From JBCBGF01 sp039193455 (GTDB lineage Bacteria > Pseudomonadota > Alphaproteobacteria > Rhodobacterales > Rhodobacteraceae), in assembly GCA_039193455.1 (NCBI GenBank), contig JBCCWO010000006.1, positions 1 to 64,000 of the forward strand: a stretch of 64,000 nt of DNA, in the 5' to 3' direction. The translations under genes and the position numbers were made by a program. Below are positions 26,810-34,966 of this stretch, one piece after another. The notes under the pieces are model-generated. The model saw only the letters and a program-made list of their open reading frames with translations. It was not told where the DNA came from and ran no database searches. Each line of letters begins with the position of its first letter. Position 1 is the first letter of the stretch.

Positions 26810-27382
26810 GTGCTGGCCAACGGCAACAAGATATTCTGCATCGGGTTTCAAAAGACGGGCACCAGTTCTGTGGAAACCGCGCTCACCGCGCTGGGTTTGA
26901 AGGTCGCGCCCGCCTATGTCGGTGCCAACAGGTTACTGAAACGTCGTCCGTCCGAGCCCCGAGCCGCCTTGCAGGCGCTGGTGCTGGAGAAAATGAAGAC
27001 GCACGACGCCATTCAGGATGCACCCGCAAACTTCTTCTTTGAGGAATTCGACCAGGCGTATCCGGGCTCGAAGTTCATCTTTACGACGCGCCCAGTGGAC
27101 AGTTGGCTGACGAGTTACCGGAACTTCTTTCGGGACACGAATTCGCCGCTGCACGCCTGGATGTACGGTGTCGACACGTTTTCCGGGAACGAAGATCGGT
27201 TTCGGGACGTTTATATCAGCCAGACAGATAAGATTCTGGAGTACTTCGCCGGACGCCCCCAAGACCTCCTGACGTTAGATTTGCAGAACGGCGATGGCTG
27301 GTACGAGTTGGTTTCTTTTTTGGGGCCGGACTTCTTGCCGGACTTTCCAAAGGTGAACACCGCTAAGGCCAAGACTGAATAG
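26810..27382 (+). CDS. sulfotransferase family protein
   Basis: About 190 residues from GTG 26810 (the frame is open from ATG 26651, but that stretch is basic and looks non-coding). FCIGFQKTGTSSVETAL is the PAPS-binding P-loop of sulfotransferases. FIFTTRPVDSWLTSYRNFF carries the conserved Arg and Ser of the 3'-phosphate site. The protein would transfer sulfate from PAPS to a hydroxyl or amine of a sugar or lipid. It is divergent from the amino-sugar kinase and convergent with the GntR gene. The start is uncertain. Confidence 0.72.
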   Translation: MLANGNKIFCIGFQKTGTSSVETALTALGLKVAPAYVGANRLLKRRPSEPRAALQALVLEKMKTHDAIQDAPANFFFEEFDQAYPGSKFIFTTRPVDSWLTSYRNFFRDTNSPLHAWMYGVDTFSGNEDRFRDVYISQTDKILEYFAGRPQDLLTLDLQNGDGWYELVSFLGPDFLPDFPKVNTAKAKTE

Positions 27383-27416
27383 AGACGCAAACTCTGTCGG
27401 GCCCGTGCCTAACGCT

Positions 27417-28160
27417 TTAGGCGCCCTGCTCTTCACGCGCTGCCCGCGCGGCGAGCACGCCTTGCCCAAGCTCAAGCGTATAGGCTTGCAGTTCCGCCAG
27501 TACCGCATCGGCCTGTTCCGGGCAGCGCGCTTCAAGCGCGTCGACGAGGCGGGTGTGTAGATCGACGATGCGACTGCGGGAACGGGCGGTGAAGGTGATC
27601 ATGTTCATCAAGGGTTGCATCGCCTCAACGGCGCCCGCCAGTTGGTAGGACAGCACCGGGTTGCCCGCACTGTCCACCAGCGCACGGTGGAGCGCTACGT
27701 CCGAGGCGCAGAATGTCTCATCACTCAATTCCGGCAGGGCCTGACGCGCGAGCTCTGCGCGCATCGCGGTAAGATGCGTTTTGCTGCGGCGTGACGCGGC
27801 AAGCGGGGTGCAGGCCCGCTCCAACGCAAAACGCGCCTCGCACGCAACGTCGAACCGCACCGCGTTCATCGACAAGAGCAGCGTCGAGGTCGTGATGTGC
27901 TGGGCCTGTGCCTCGCCATAGGACAGGTGCCGTACGAACGCCCCGCCGAAGGCACCCCGTTCGGTCCGGATCAGCGACTGTGCGGCAAGACGTTTGAGCG
28001 CCTCGCGCACCGTGGGGCGCGAGACTGAGAATTGGTCGGCCAGTTCGGCTTCGGACGGCAAGCGGTCGTCGGCCAAAAGCGCACCCGACAGGATCTGGTC
28101 GCGGATGGACTTGGCAATCTTGGCCGACAGGTCGGCTTTGGACTTGGATGCAGATTTCAT
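27417..28160 (-). CDS. GntR/FadR family transcriptional regulator
   Basis: 247 residues. Winged helix at residues 8-75 (SIRDQILSGALL, RLPSEAELADQFSVSRPTV) followed by an FCD effector domain, with metal-type ligands in DVALHRALVDSAGN and IVDLHTRLVDAL. FadR-subgroup members sense organic acids or sugars. It may control the divergent DUF2182 operon or the amino-sugar genes; sequence does not decide. The 70-base gap to the divergent gene carries repeated TGTC-type AT-rich sequence around its own start. Confidence 0.85.
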   Translation of the reverse strand: MKSASKSKADLSAKIAKSIRDQILSGALLADDRLPSEAELADQFSVSRPTVREALKRLAAQSLIRTERGAFGGAFVRHLSYGEAQAQHITTSTLLLSMNAVRFDVACEARFALERACTPLAASRRSKTHLTAMRAELARQALPELSDETFCASDVALHRALVDSAGNPVLSYQLAGAVEAMQPLMNMITFTARSRSRIVDLHTRLVDALEARCPEQADAVLAELQAYTLELGQGVLAARAAREEQGA

Positions 28161-28230
28161 TTGTCAGGCATTTAATTGTCTGGCATTTCTACCGATCAGG
28201 CGGTTGACGCGCAAGGGAGGGCCATCGGCG

Positions 28231-28989
28231 ATGGTTGCGTTTATCCGGGCCAGGGCCAGGGTGCATTGGGCGCTGCTGTTTGGCGGTGTCCTTGTTGGCT
28301 GGGCGTTGCTGTTTGCCATGGCCATTCCGCAAGAGCTGCGCGTCCTGGAGGGCACCTATGGCGCCGCTTTGATTGCGGCGCTTTGCGGCCCAACACCGGG
28401 AACCGCGGGGCCGCTGGCCGCGATTACCATGTGGGCGCTGATGAGCGCGGCGATGATGGCGCCGACCGCCCTGCCCGCTTTCGCCGCCTATGACGATCTG
28501 GGCCATGCCACAGAGGTCCGGATGGGCCCTCTGGTGGCCGGTTATCTGGTGGTCTGGCTCGGCTTTTCTGTTTTCGCTGGCCTGGCACAGGTGGCGCTGT
28601 TTGAGGTTGGTCTGATTGGCCTCTTCGGGCAAAGCCAGTCGGCGGCCTTCACCGGCGCGCTCTTGATTGGCGCGGGACTGTATCAGTTCACTGCACTAAA
28701 GGAGGCCTGCCTGTCCCGCTGCCGCGCGCCGCTGACGTTCTTTATGCAGCACTTTGACGAGGGGCCGTGGCGCAATGGGCTGCGGCTGGGCATGGATTGC
28801 CTGGGATGCTGCTGGGCGTTGATGTTGCTCGCTTTCGTGGGGGGGACGATGAACTTGGCGTTCATGGGCCTCGCCATGGTGATCATGACATTGGAAAAAC
28901 TGCCGGAGATTGGCCGGCCTGTGACAAAGCCGCTGGGCGGCGCCTTGATCGCGGCAGGGGCCGTGACCTGGGCGCTTGCGCTGGCCTGA
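28231..28989 (+). CDS. DUF2182 integral membrane protein
   Basis: 252 residues with about six membrane spans. Family signatures are MWALMSAAMMAPTALP (about 71-86), CLSRCRAPLTFF (about 160-171) and MDCLGCCWALM (about 190-200). The conserved Met and Cys clusters in or beside spans suggest metal (probably copper) handling, but no function is established. It precedes a DUF1326 gene by 16 bases; the two families are often paired. ATG 28231 follows AGGGAGGG. Confidence 0.8.
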   Translation: MVAFIRARARVHWALLFGGVLVGWALLFAMAIPQELRVLEGTYGAALIAALCGPTPGTAGPLAAITMWALMSAAMMAPTALPAFAAYDDLGHATEVRMGPLVAGYLVVWLGFSVFAGLAQVALFEVGLIGLFGQSQSAAFTGALLIGAGLYQFTALKEACLSRCRAPLTFFMQHFDEGPWRNGLRLGMDCLGCCWALMLLAFVGGTMNLAFMGLAMVIMTLEKLPEIGRPVTKPLGGALIAAGAVTWALALA

Positions 28990-29005
28990 GATCGGAGACT
29001 GACCT

Positions 29006-29635
29006 ATGCCACTTGACGCATCCTCTATCCCGCCCTGGACAATCAAGGGCGAGTTGATCCTGAACTGTAACTGCACGGTGTTCTGCCCCTGTGTGATCAG
29101 CCTAGGCCAGCACCCGCCGACCGAAGGCTATTGCCAGACCTGGGGCGGCATCCGGATCGACGAGGGGACGTTCGGCGATACCGATCTGTCGGGGCTGAAC
29201 GTGGGGCTGCTGATCGAGATCCCGGGCCGGATGGCGCGCGGCAACTGGAAGGCCGCGGCGTTCATTGACGAACGTGCCAGTGACGCGGCCTATGAGGGCC
29301 TCGTGTCGATCTTTAGCGGCGCGGCCCGGGGCACGACGGGTCTGTTCAAGGTTCTGGTGAGCGAATTCCTCGGGGCTGAACGCGCACCGATCAGCTACGA
29401 GAACGACGGCAATGCGCGGCGTCTGATGGTGGGCAAAAAGATCCAGGGCGAGGTGGTGCCGGTCAGCGGCAAGGACGGCAAGGACGTCGTCGTAACCAAC
29501 ACCGAATACTGGATGGGCCCGGACATCACCGTGGGCACCGCCACAAAGGGCCGGGTGCGGGCCTTTGGCCGGGTGTGGGATTTCGACGGGCGATCTGCCG
29601 AGATCTGCCAGATCGACTGGCACGGGCCGCGCTGA
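29006..29635 (+). CDS. DUF1326 domain protein
   Basis: 209 residues. NCNCTVFCPCVIS near residues 20-32 is the cysteine-rich signature, which could bind a metal ion. The remaining beta-rich sequence has no known catalytic residues. It sits in an operon after the DUF2182 membrane protein, so it may be a soluble metal-binding partner. The function is unknown; neighbours downstream (acyl-CoA synthetase, DmdA) start within 5 and 7 bases, so all four are probably one transcript. Confidence 0.8.
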   Translation: MPLDASSIPPWTIKGELILNCNCTVFCPCVISLGQHPPTEGYCQTWGGIRIDEGTFGDTDLSGLNVGLLIEIPGRMARGNWKAAAFIDERASDAAYEGLVSIFSGAARGTTGLFKVLVSEFLGAERAPISYENDGNARRLMVGKKIQGEVVPVSGKDGKDVVVTNTEYWMGPDITVGTATKGRVRAFGRVWDFDGRSAEICQIDWHGPR

Positions 29636-29639
29636 CCCC

Positions 29640-31262
29640 ATGCAGCGCCATTTCGACGCCTTCGCCCCGGATGCCGCCAACCACGTGGCGCTGTCGCCGT
29701 TGTCGTTTCTGGATCGGGCGGCTGTCGTTTATGCCGACGATCCGGCCATTGCCTATGGCGAGACACGGCGGGGTTGGGCTGAAACGGCCGAGCGCATCCG
29801 GCGGGTCGCGGCGGGCCTGAAAGCACGGGGAATAGGTCTGGGCGATACGGTGGCGGTGCTGTCGCCCAACATCCCCGAACTGTTTGAGCTGCACTATGCC
29901 GTGCCGATGGCAGGCGGGGTTCTGTCAGCCATCAACATCCGGCTGGAGCCCGAGACCATCGGCTACATCCTTGATCACAGCGACTGTAAGCTCGTGATCT
30001 GCGATGCCGCGCTGCGGCCTGCGCTGGATGCGGCGATGGCGGGGATGGATCGGGCGCTGCCCGTGATCGAAATCGTTGATGCAATGGGCCCAGCGCCGCA
30101 AGGATCGGGCGCTCCGACTTACGAAGACCTGGCGGGCACAACCGCCTTGCCGACGGGATCTTATCTGCCCGCCGATGAGTGGCAGGCAATTGCGCTGAAC
30201 TATACCTCTGGCACCTCGGGGCGGCCCAAGGGTGTCGTCTACCATCACCGCGGTGCTTATCTGATGGCGATGGGCACGGTCGCGGCGTGGGAAGTGCCGC
30301 AGCGCCTGTCCTACCTCTCGGTCGTGCCGATGTTTCACTGTAACGGCTGGTGCCACCCGTGGATGATGGCGATTGTCGGCGGGCAGACGAATTTTGTGCG
30401 TGATCTGGACCCCGCGCGGATGTTCGACACCATCGCGCGTGAGCGTGTGACGCATCTGGGCGCGGCGCCGGTGGTGCTGCAAATGCTGGCCGAAAGCGAT
30501 GCGGCCCCGGCGCAGCCGTTCGATCCCCCGATCCACACCATGACCGCCGGGGCCCCGCCCCCGCCCGCGATCCTGGAGCGCACGGCGGCGATGGGGATGG
30601 AGGTGATGCATGTCTATGGCCTGACCGAGACCTACGGCCATATCACCCAATGCCTGCCCAAACCCGCCTGGACGGACTTGCCCCCGGCCGCGCAGGCCGA
30701 GCAACGGGCGCGACAGGGTATCGCCTTTCCGATGGTGGAAGAGATCGCCGTGATCGATACCGAGACCGGCGCGCCCGTGCCCCCTGACGGCGAAACCCAG
30801 GGTGAGATCGCAATCCGGGCGAATACCGTGATGAAAGGCTACTACAAAAACGCCGAGGCCAGCGCCGAGGCGCTTAAGGACGGCTGGTTCTGGAGCGGGG
30901 ATGCCGCCGTCGTGCACCCCGACGGCTATGTGCAGATCCGCGACCGGCTGAAAGATGTCATCATCTCGGGCGGTGAAAATGTCTCCTCCGTCGAAGTGGA
31001 GGCCATGCTCTATCGCCACCCGGATGTGCAGACCGCCGCTGTCGTTGCCAAGCCCGACCCGAAATGGGGCGAGGTGCCCTGCGCCTTCGTTGAACTGCGT
31101 GACGGTGCCAGCGCGAGCGAAGACGACATCATCGCGTTTTGCCGCGAGCACCTCGCCGGGTTCAAAACACCGAAAACCGTTCTGTTCACAGAAATCCCGA
31201 AAACCGCGACCGGCAAAGTGCAGAAATTCGTGCTGCGCGCCCGGGCCCAAGATCTGTCGTGA
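29640..31262 (+). CDS. AMP-binding acyl-CoA synthetase
   Basis: 540 residues of the ANL superfamily. LNYTSGTSGRPKGVVYHH is the AMP/phosphate loop, VYGLTETYGHIT motif A5, SGDAAVVHPDGYVQIRDRLKD motif A7/A8, and TATGKVQKFVLR carries the catalytic lysine. MFHCNGWCHPW is typical of the short/medium-chain acyl-CoA ligase subgroup. It makes acyl-CoA from a carboxylic acid, ATP and CoA. Since dmdA follows after 6 bases, methylmercaptopropionate (a DmdB-like role) is an attractive substrate, but the sequence is not the canonical DmdB type. Confidence 0.88.
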   Translation: MQRHFDAFAPDAANHVALSPLSFLDRAAVVYADDPAIAYGETRRGWAETAERIRRVAAGLKARGIGLGDTVAVLSPNIPELFELHYAVPMAGGVLSAINIRLEPETIGYILDHSDCKLVICDAALRPALDAAMAGMDRALPVIEIVDAMGPAPQGSGAPTYEDLAGTTALPTGSYLPADEWQAIALNYTSGTSGRPKGVVYHHRGAYLMAMGTVAAWEVPQRLSYLSVVPMFHCNGWCHPWMMAIVGGQTNFVRDLDPARMFDTIARERVTHLGAAPVVLQMLAESDAAPAQPFDPPIHTMTAGAPPPPAILERTAAMGMEVMHVYGLTETYGHITQCLPKPAWTDLPPAAQAEQRARQGIAFPMVEEIAVIDTETGAPVPPDGETQGEIAIRANTVMKGYYKNAEASAEALKDGWFWSGDAAVVHPDGYVQIRDRLKDVIISGGENVSSVEVEAMLYRHPDVQTAAVVAKPDPKWGEVPCAFVELRDGASASEDDIIAFCREHLAGFKTPKTVLFTEIPKTATGKVQKFVLRARAQDLS

Positions 31263-31268
31263 CCTGCC

Positions 31269-32384
31269 ATGCCACAGCTTTCCCCTTCCCGCCGCCTGCG
31301 CCGGACCCCCTTTAGTGACGGCGTAGAGGCCGCGGGCGTCGCCGCCTATACCGTCTATAACCACATGTTGCTGCCCACTGTGTTTCGGTCGGTGGAAGAG
31401 GACTATCACCACCTGAAAGAGGCGGTGCAGGTCTGGGACGTGGCCTGTGAGCGGCAGGTAGAACTCCGCGGGCCCGATGCCAGCCGCCTGATGCAGATGC
31501 TGACCCCGCGCGATCTGCGCGGCATGCTGGCGGGGCAATGCTTTTACGTGCCGATCGTTGATGAGACTGGTGGCATGCTGAACGATCCGGTCGCGGTCAA
31601 GCTGAGCGACGACCGCTGGTGGATCTCAATTGCGGACAGCGACCTTCTCTATTGGGTTAAGGGTTTGGCCAACGGGCTGCGATTGGATGTGCTGGTCGAC
31701 GAACCCGATGTCTCGCCCCTGGCCGTACAAGGCCCCAAGGCCGAGGACCTGATGGCCGAGGTCTTCGGTGATGCCGTGCGCGCAGTGCGGTTTTTTCGCT
31801 ACGGCTACTTTCAGTTCATGGGCCGCGACATGGTGGTGGCCCGCTCGGGCTATTCCAAGCAGGGCGGCTTCGAAATTTATGTCGAAGGCGGCGATATCGG
31901 GATGCCGCTTTGGAATGCTCTGTTCGAAGCAGGCAAAGGCATGGATGTGCGTGCAGGTTGCCCAAACTCGATTGAGCGGATCGAAAGCGGGCTGCTGAGC
32001 TATGGCAACGACATGACCGACGAGAATACGCCACATGAGTGCGGGCTGGGGCGGTTCTGCGACACGCAGACCGCAATCGGGTGCATCGGGCGGGACGCCC
32101 TGCTGCGGGTTGCCAAGGAAGGGCCCGTGCAACAAATCCGGCCCATCGCAATCGAAGGCGGGCCTGCGCCGTCTTGTGACCGGTACTGGCCGATCCTATC
32201 GGGCCGGGGGGAGCGGATCGGCCAGGTGTCCTCGGCGGCCTGGTCGCCGGATCACGAGACGAATGTCTCCATCGGCATGGTGCGCATGACGCATTGGGAA
32301 CCAGATACGATTGTGCGGGTAGAGACGCCCGAGGGCGTGCGAGATGCTGTCGTGCAGGATGGGTTCTGGAATGAGCGGGCCTAG
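31269..32384 (+). CDS. dmdA: dimethylsulfoniopropionate demethylase
   Basis: 371 residues. The protein follows DmdA along its whole length: SRRLRRTPFSDGVEAAGV, YTVYNHMLLPT, VQVWDVACERQVELRG, FYVPIVDETGG and CPNSIERIESGLLSYGND. DmdA is a GcvT-fold enzyme that moves a methyl group from DMSP to tetrahydrofolate, giving methylmercaptopropionate. It is distinguished from GcvT and DMG dehydrogenase tails by the YNHMLLP and DVACERQV motifs. Its presence indicates a marine bacterium using algal DMSP. It is the last gene of a probable four-gene operon. Confidence 0.86.
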   Translation: MPQLSPSRRLRRTPFSDGVEAAGVAAYTVYNHMLLPTVFRSVEEDYHHLKEAVQVWDVACERQVELRGPDASRLMQMLTPRDLRGMLAGQCFYVPIVDETGGMLNDPVAVKLSDDRWWISIADSDLLYWVKGLANGLRLDVLVDEPDVSPLAVQGPKAEDLMAEVFGDAVRAVRFFRYGYFQFMGRDMVVARSGYSKQGGFEIYVEGGDIGMPLWNALFEAGKGMDVRAGCPNSIERIESGLLSYGNDMTDENTPHECGLGRFCDTQTAIGCIGRDALLRVAKEGPVQQIRPIAIEGGPAPSCDRYWPILSGRGERIGQVSSAAWSPDHETNVSIGMVRMTHWEPDTIVRVETPEGVRDAVVQDGFWNERA

Positions 32385-32660
32385 GCGCCGGGTCGTTTCG
32401 GCATCAAGGTTAACGCCGGCAGGGCGTTGTGACTCGAAACCGCCCCGGCCCAGCAGCGCAGCACAAAGAAACAGTATGCCGGTGACGGGGTTGTTTTCCG
32501 TGCCTTGGGCCGCGCTTGGGCGCAAAATCGAAACGATCCGGGAGCTGGGGAAGCGATTGTAAGCGTTGCAGAAATAACGCCATCAACTTTCCTCAAAAAG
32601 ATTTCGCGTGCGCCCTATTTCAGAATGGCTAATGTGCAATAAGCTTCCTTAATAACAAGT

Positions 32661-32827
32661 TGCCCTGGTAAAGAGTTCGGGTGAGGGCAGAGTAGAAGAC
32701 GCGTAGCGAGTAAGACAGTACCACGATCCTAGAACGGGATATCACACAGTACGGTGTGATGGTCGAAATCACCGAGGGACAGCGCGGCAGTCGCCAACCC
32801 GAGGGTCCGTTACTAGGAGAAAGAGCT
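32661..32827 (+). promoter_or_regulatory. long structured leader of the small-gene island; remainder of 32385-32660 empty
   Basis: The 443 bases between dmdA and the first small gene hold no gene. The segment 32560-32700 is AT-rich relative to its surroundings and probably contains the promoter. Perfect hairpins include ATCACAC/GTGTGAT (32741-32760, 6-base loop) and TGCCCT/AGGGCA (32661-32689, 17-base loop). The leader ends in TAGGAGAAAGAGCT directly before the 35-residue gene. I do not recognise an Rfam family. Confidence 0.45.
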
Positions 32828-32935
32828 ATGCCAATCGGAATGGACACACTTGTCGGCGGTGCAATTATCACGATCGTTCTGAGCGTCCTCCAGGCCGAGA
32901 CAGCGCAGAACTTCATGGCTCTGAACCTGTTCTAA
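32828..32935 (+). CDS. 35-residue hydrophobic micro-protein
   Basis: Reads MPIGMDTLVGGAIITIVLSV and continues for 15 more residues, ending MALNLF. Residues 7-21 could make one membrane helix. An AGGAG site lies 9 bases upstream, which supports translation. Size and hydrophobicity recall small membrane peptides such as type I toxins or regulatory peptides; no family is recognised. It is the first gene of a four-gene run. Confidence 0.55.
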   Translation: MPIGMDTLVGGAIITIVLSVLQAETAQNFMALNLF

Positions 32936-32983
32936 TCCCCAATCATCACGACACCACCGGTAATCGGTACAAGGAGTAACCCC

Positions 32984-33217
32984 ATGCAATTCCCCGCACG
33001 CATCCAGCCCAAGCGCCCCACAACCCGCATCCGCCGCAACGACCCTACGGTTTTCGCCATGCGCAGCCAGCTTGAAACCCTGTCCTCTGACGCGTTCCGT
33101 CGCCTTGAGGCCGAGCTGCGCGCTTACGAGGCCAGCGGCGTTGAGGGCGACCTTCTGAAAGGCCTTGTCGAACAGGCTGCCAACGACGCAACGGCCGAGT
33201 ACAAGCTGGCCGCCTGA
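32984..33217 (+). CDS. small basic protein of unknown function
   Basis: 77 residues. The N-terminal 25 are strongly basic (RIQPKRPTTRIRRND), which suggests nucleic-acid binding. The rest is an amphipathic helix (LETLSSDAFRRLEAEL, then LLKGLVEQAANDATAEYKLAA). AAGGAG lies 7 bases upstream of the ATG. There is no recognisable family. It sits between the hydrophobic micro-protein and the next unknown gene, all in the same direction. Confidence 0.6.
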   Translation: MQFPARIQPKRPTTRIRRNDPTVFAMRSQLETLSSDAFRRLEAELRAYEASGVEGDLLKGLVEQAANDATAEYKLAA

Positions 33218-33227
33218 TGCCACGGGG

Positions 33228-33542
33228 ATGGGGGGCAAGACGAAACGGGCGAAGCGAGCGACACCTATGCGCCCGCTGACAGCCAAACAGCGCCCAGGCT
33301 TCGCGGTAATGGACCGCGAATGCAGGGCAGCGCAGACGGCGGCTAATGCCGCCAGCGCGCGGTTTTCCAAGAATTTTCAGAACCTTTTGCAGCGGGCGCT
33401 ACGGGGAACTCTGCCGGAGTCTTACCCTTACCGGCCCCATCAGGCGCACTTAACCCTGTGGCAGGAGGTGCCTGTTACCACCGCACGGGCAATCACAGAC
33501 ATGACGGCAGCGCGGTTTGTCTGCCAGGGTGAGGGAACATGA
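33228..33542 (+). CDS. unknown basic protein in the small-gene island
   Basis: About 104 residues from ATG 33228 (ATG 33267 is an alternative). The start is lysine/arginine-rich (MGGKTKRAKRATPMRPL) and the middle contains FSKNFQNLLQRALRGTLPES. No domain is recognised. Its stop overlaps the start of the XRE gene (ATGA), so the two are translated together. The 10-base gap after the preceding gene supports an operon. Confidence 0.5.
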   Translation: MGGKTKRAKRATPMRPLTAKQRPGFAVMDRECRAAQTAANAASARFSKNFQNLLQRALRGTLPESYPYRPHQAHLTLWQEVPVTTARAITDMTAARFVCQGEGT

Positions 33543-33835
33543 AATCAGGGACTCAGCCGCCCGCCTTGTACGACACGGTTTTGGGCCACGTCCTGAAGCA
33601 ACGCCGCAAGGACGCGTCGATGACGAAAACCGCCCTTGCCAGCGCCGCCGGAGTGCACCTGCACCAGATCAAACGGTACGAGGTCGGGACGAATAAGGTA
33701 TCAGTCTCGCGGCTTATCCAGTTGGCCCAGGCGATGGGCGTGTCTGCCAGTGAAATTGTCGCGGAAGTTGAAGAGCTTGTGGCCCAGGACGGTGTGGCAA
33801 ACACCACCGAACGCCCCGGGTCGGCGCGACACTGA
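33539..33835 (+). CDS. small XRE-type helix-turn-helix regulator
   Basis: 98 residues. A Cro/CI-type DNA-binding domain fills residues 12-75: VLKQRRKDASMTKTALASAA, VHLHQIKRYEVGTNKVSVS and LIQLAQAMGVS. A short acidic tail follows (EIVAEVEELVAQDG). It is coupled to the preceding gene by a 4-base overlap. It probably autoregulates the four-gene island, as expected of phage-remnant or toxin-antitoxin-like modules; no integrase is nearby. Confidence 0.75.
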   Translation: MKSGTQPPALYDTVLGHVLKQRRKDASMTKTALASAAGVHLHQIKRYEVGTNKVSVSRLIQLAQAMGVSASEIVAEVEELVAQDGVANTTERPGSARH

Positions 33836-33903
33836 TCCACGGCGCACCTTGCTGATCGGAAGTCTTCCGGCGCAGGCGTAGCGACCGGCGGCAGCCCCCG
33901 GAG

Positions 33904-34965
33904 CTACGCTCGTCGGCGACCGAGCAACCAGACAAAAAACACGCCCCCCACAAGCCCTGTGACGATCCCGATGGGCATGTCTTCGGGCGCCATAACCGTG
34001 CGCGCCGCGATATCGGCCCAAAGGAGGAACACCGCGCCAATCAGCGCGCTCATCGGCAGTACGCGGCGGTAATCGCCGCCGACCAGCAGGCGGACGATGT
34101 GCGGAACCATCAGGCCAACGAAGCCGATGATCCCCGAAAAGGCGACCATGACACCGGTGATCAACGCGCCGACCACAAACGTGATCACGCGAAACCGGGC
34201 GACAGGCAGGCCAAGGGTGGCAGCGGTTTCATCGCCCACGGTCATCGCGTTGAGGTCCGGCGCACGGGACCAAAGCCAAAGACCGCAGGCCACCAGAACC
34301 ACCAGCGGGTAGATCAGTTGATCCCATTGCGCCAGCCCGAGGCCGCCCAGCATCCAGAAGACAACAGTATGTGTGGCGCGGGGATCGCCCAGAAAAATCA
34401 GGATATTGGCACCCGCCATGACGATGAAGGAGACCGCGACCCCGGCGAGGACAAGACGGTCCGCACTGGTGGCATCGGCAAGGCGGACGACCGAAAGCAC
34501 GATGGCGGTGGCGCCAAGCGCGCCAAGGAAGGCAAGCAGCGGCACCGTCAAAAGACCGATGAACAACCCGGTATGCAAGAGCGCCAGGATCGCGCCGAAG
34601 GCGCCGCCAGACGAGATCCCCAATAGGTGCGGGTCGGCCAAAGGGTTGCGCGTGACGGCCTGAAGCGCCGCACCCACCATGGCGAGCCCTGCCCCCACAA
34701 TCATGGCCAAGATCGCGCGGGGAAAGCGGATCTCCCACACGATGGCCTCGCGCCCGAGCGACCATGTTGGGTTGACGACCCCGGGCGCCACCTTGTTGGC
34801 CAGGACACCCCAGACGGTTCCAGCAGGCACGGGGACGGCCCCCAGGCTCACCGCGACCGAGAGCGACGCGACCAGCACGCCGACCACCCCGGCACAGATC
34901 AGCAGAAACGCACGGGAGAGACCCGCATGCGGCTTCGCCGGCTGTACCGAAGTGGCAAGTGTCAT
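33904..34965 (-). CDS. FecCD-family ABC transporter permease, probable cobalamin importer BtuC-like
   Basis: 353 residues with about ten membrane spans. Family markers include RFPRAILAMIVGAGLAMVGA, LQAVTRNPLADPHLLGISSG, the coupling helix region ATLGLPVARFRVI and VPHIVRLLVGGDYRRVLP. Such permeases import iron-siderophore, heme or vitamin B12. The cobalamin riboswitch ahead of the operon makes B12 (or a cobalt corrinoid) the likely cargo. It starts one base after the binding-protein stop, so it is the last gene of ATPase, binding protein, permease. Confidence 0.87.
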   Translation of the reverse strand: MTLATSVQPAKPHAGLSRAFLLICAGVVGVLVASLSVAVSLGAVPVPAGTVWGVLANKVAPGVVNPTWSLGREAIVWEIRFPRAILAMIVGAGLAMVGAALQAVTRNPLADPHLLGISSGGAFGAILALLHTGLFIGLLTVPLLAFLGALGATAIVLSVVRLADATSADRLVLAGVAVSFIVMAGANILIFLGDPRATHTVVFWMLGGLGLAQWDQLIYPLVVLVACGLWLWSRAPDLNAMTVGDETAATLGLPVARFRVITFVVGALITGVMVAFSGIIGFVGLMVPHIVRLLVGGDYRRVLPMSALIGAVFLLWADIAARTVMAPEDMPIGIVTGLVGGVFFVWLLGRRRA

Positions 34966-34966
34966 G

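Noticed and set aside
29640..31262. Naming the acyl-CoA synthetase dmdB
   Set aside because: It sits beside dmdA but belongs to a different acyl-CoA ligase subgroup, so only the general activity is supported.
32385..33903. Prophage or integrative element with attachment repeats
   Set aside because: No integrase, tRNA target or flanking direct repeats were found around the small-gene island.
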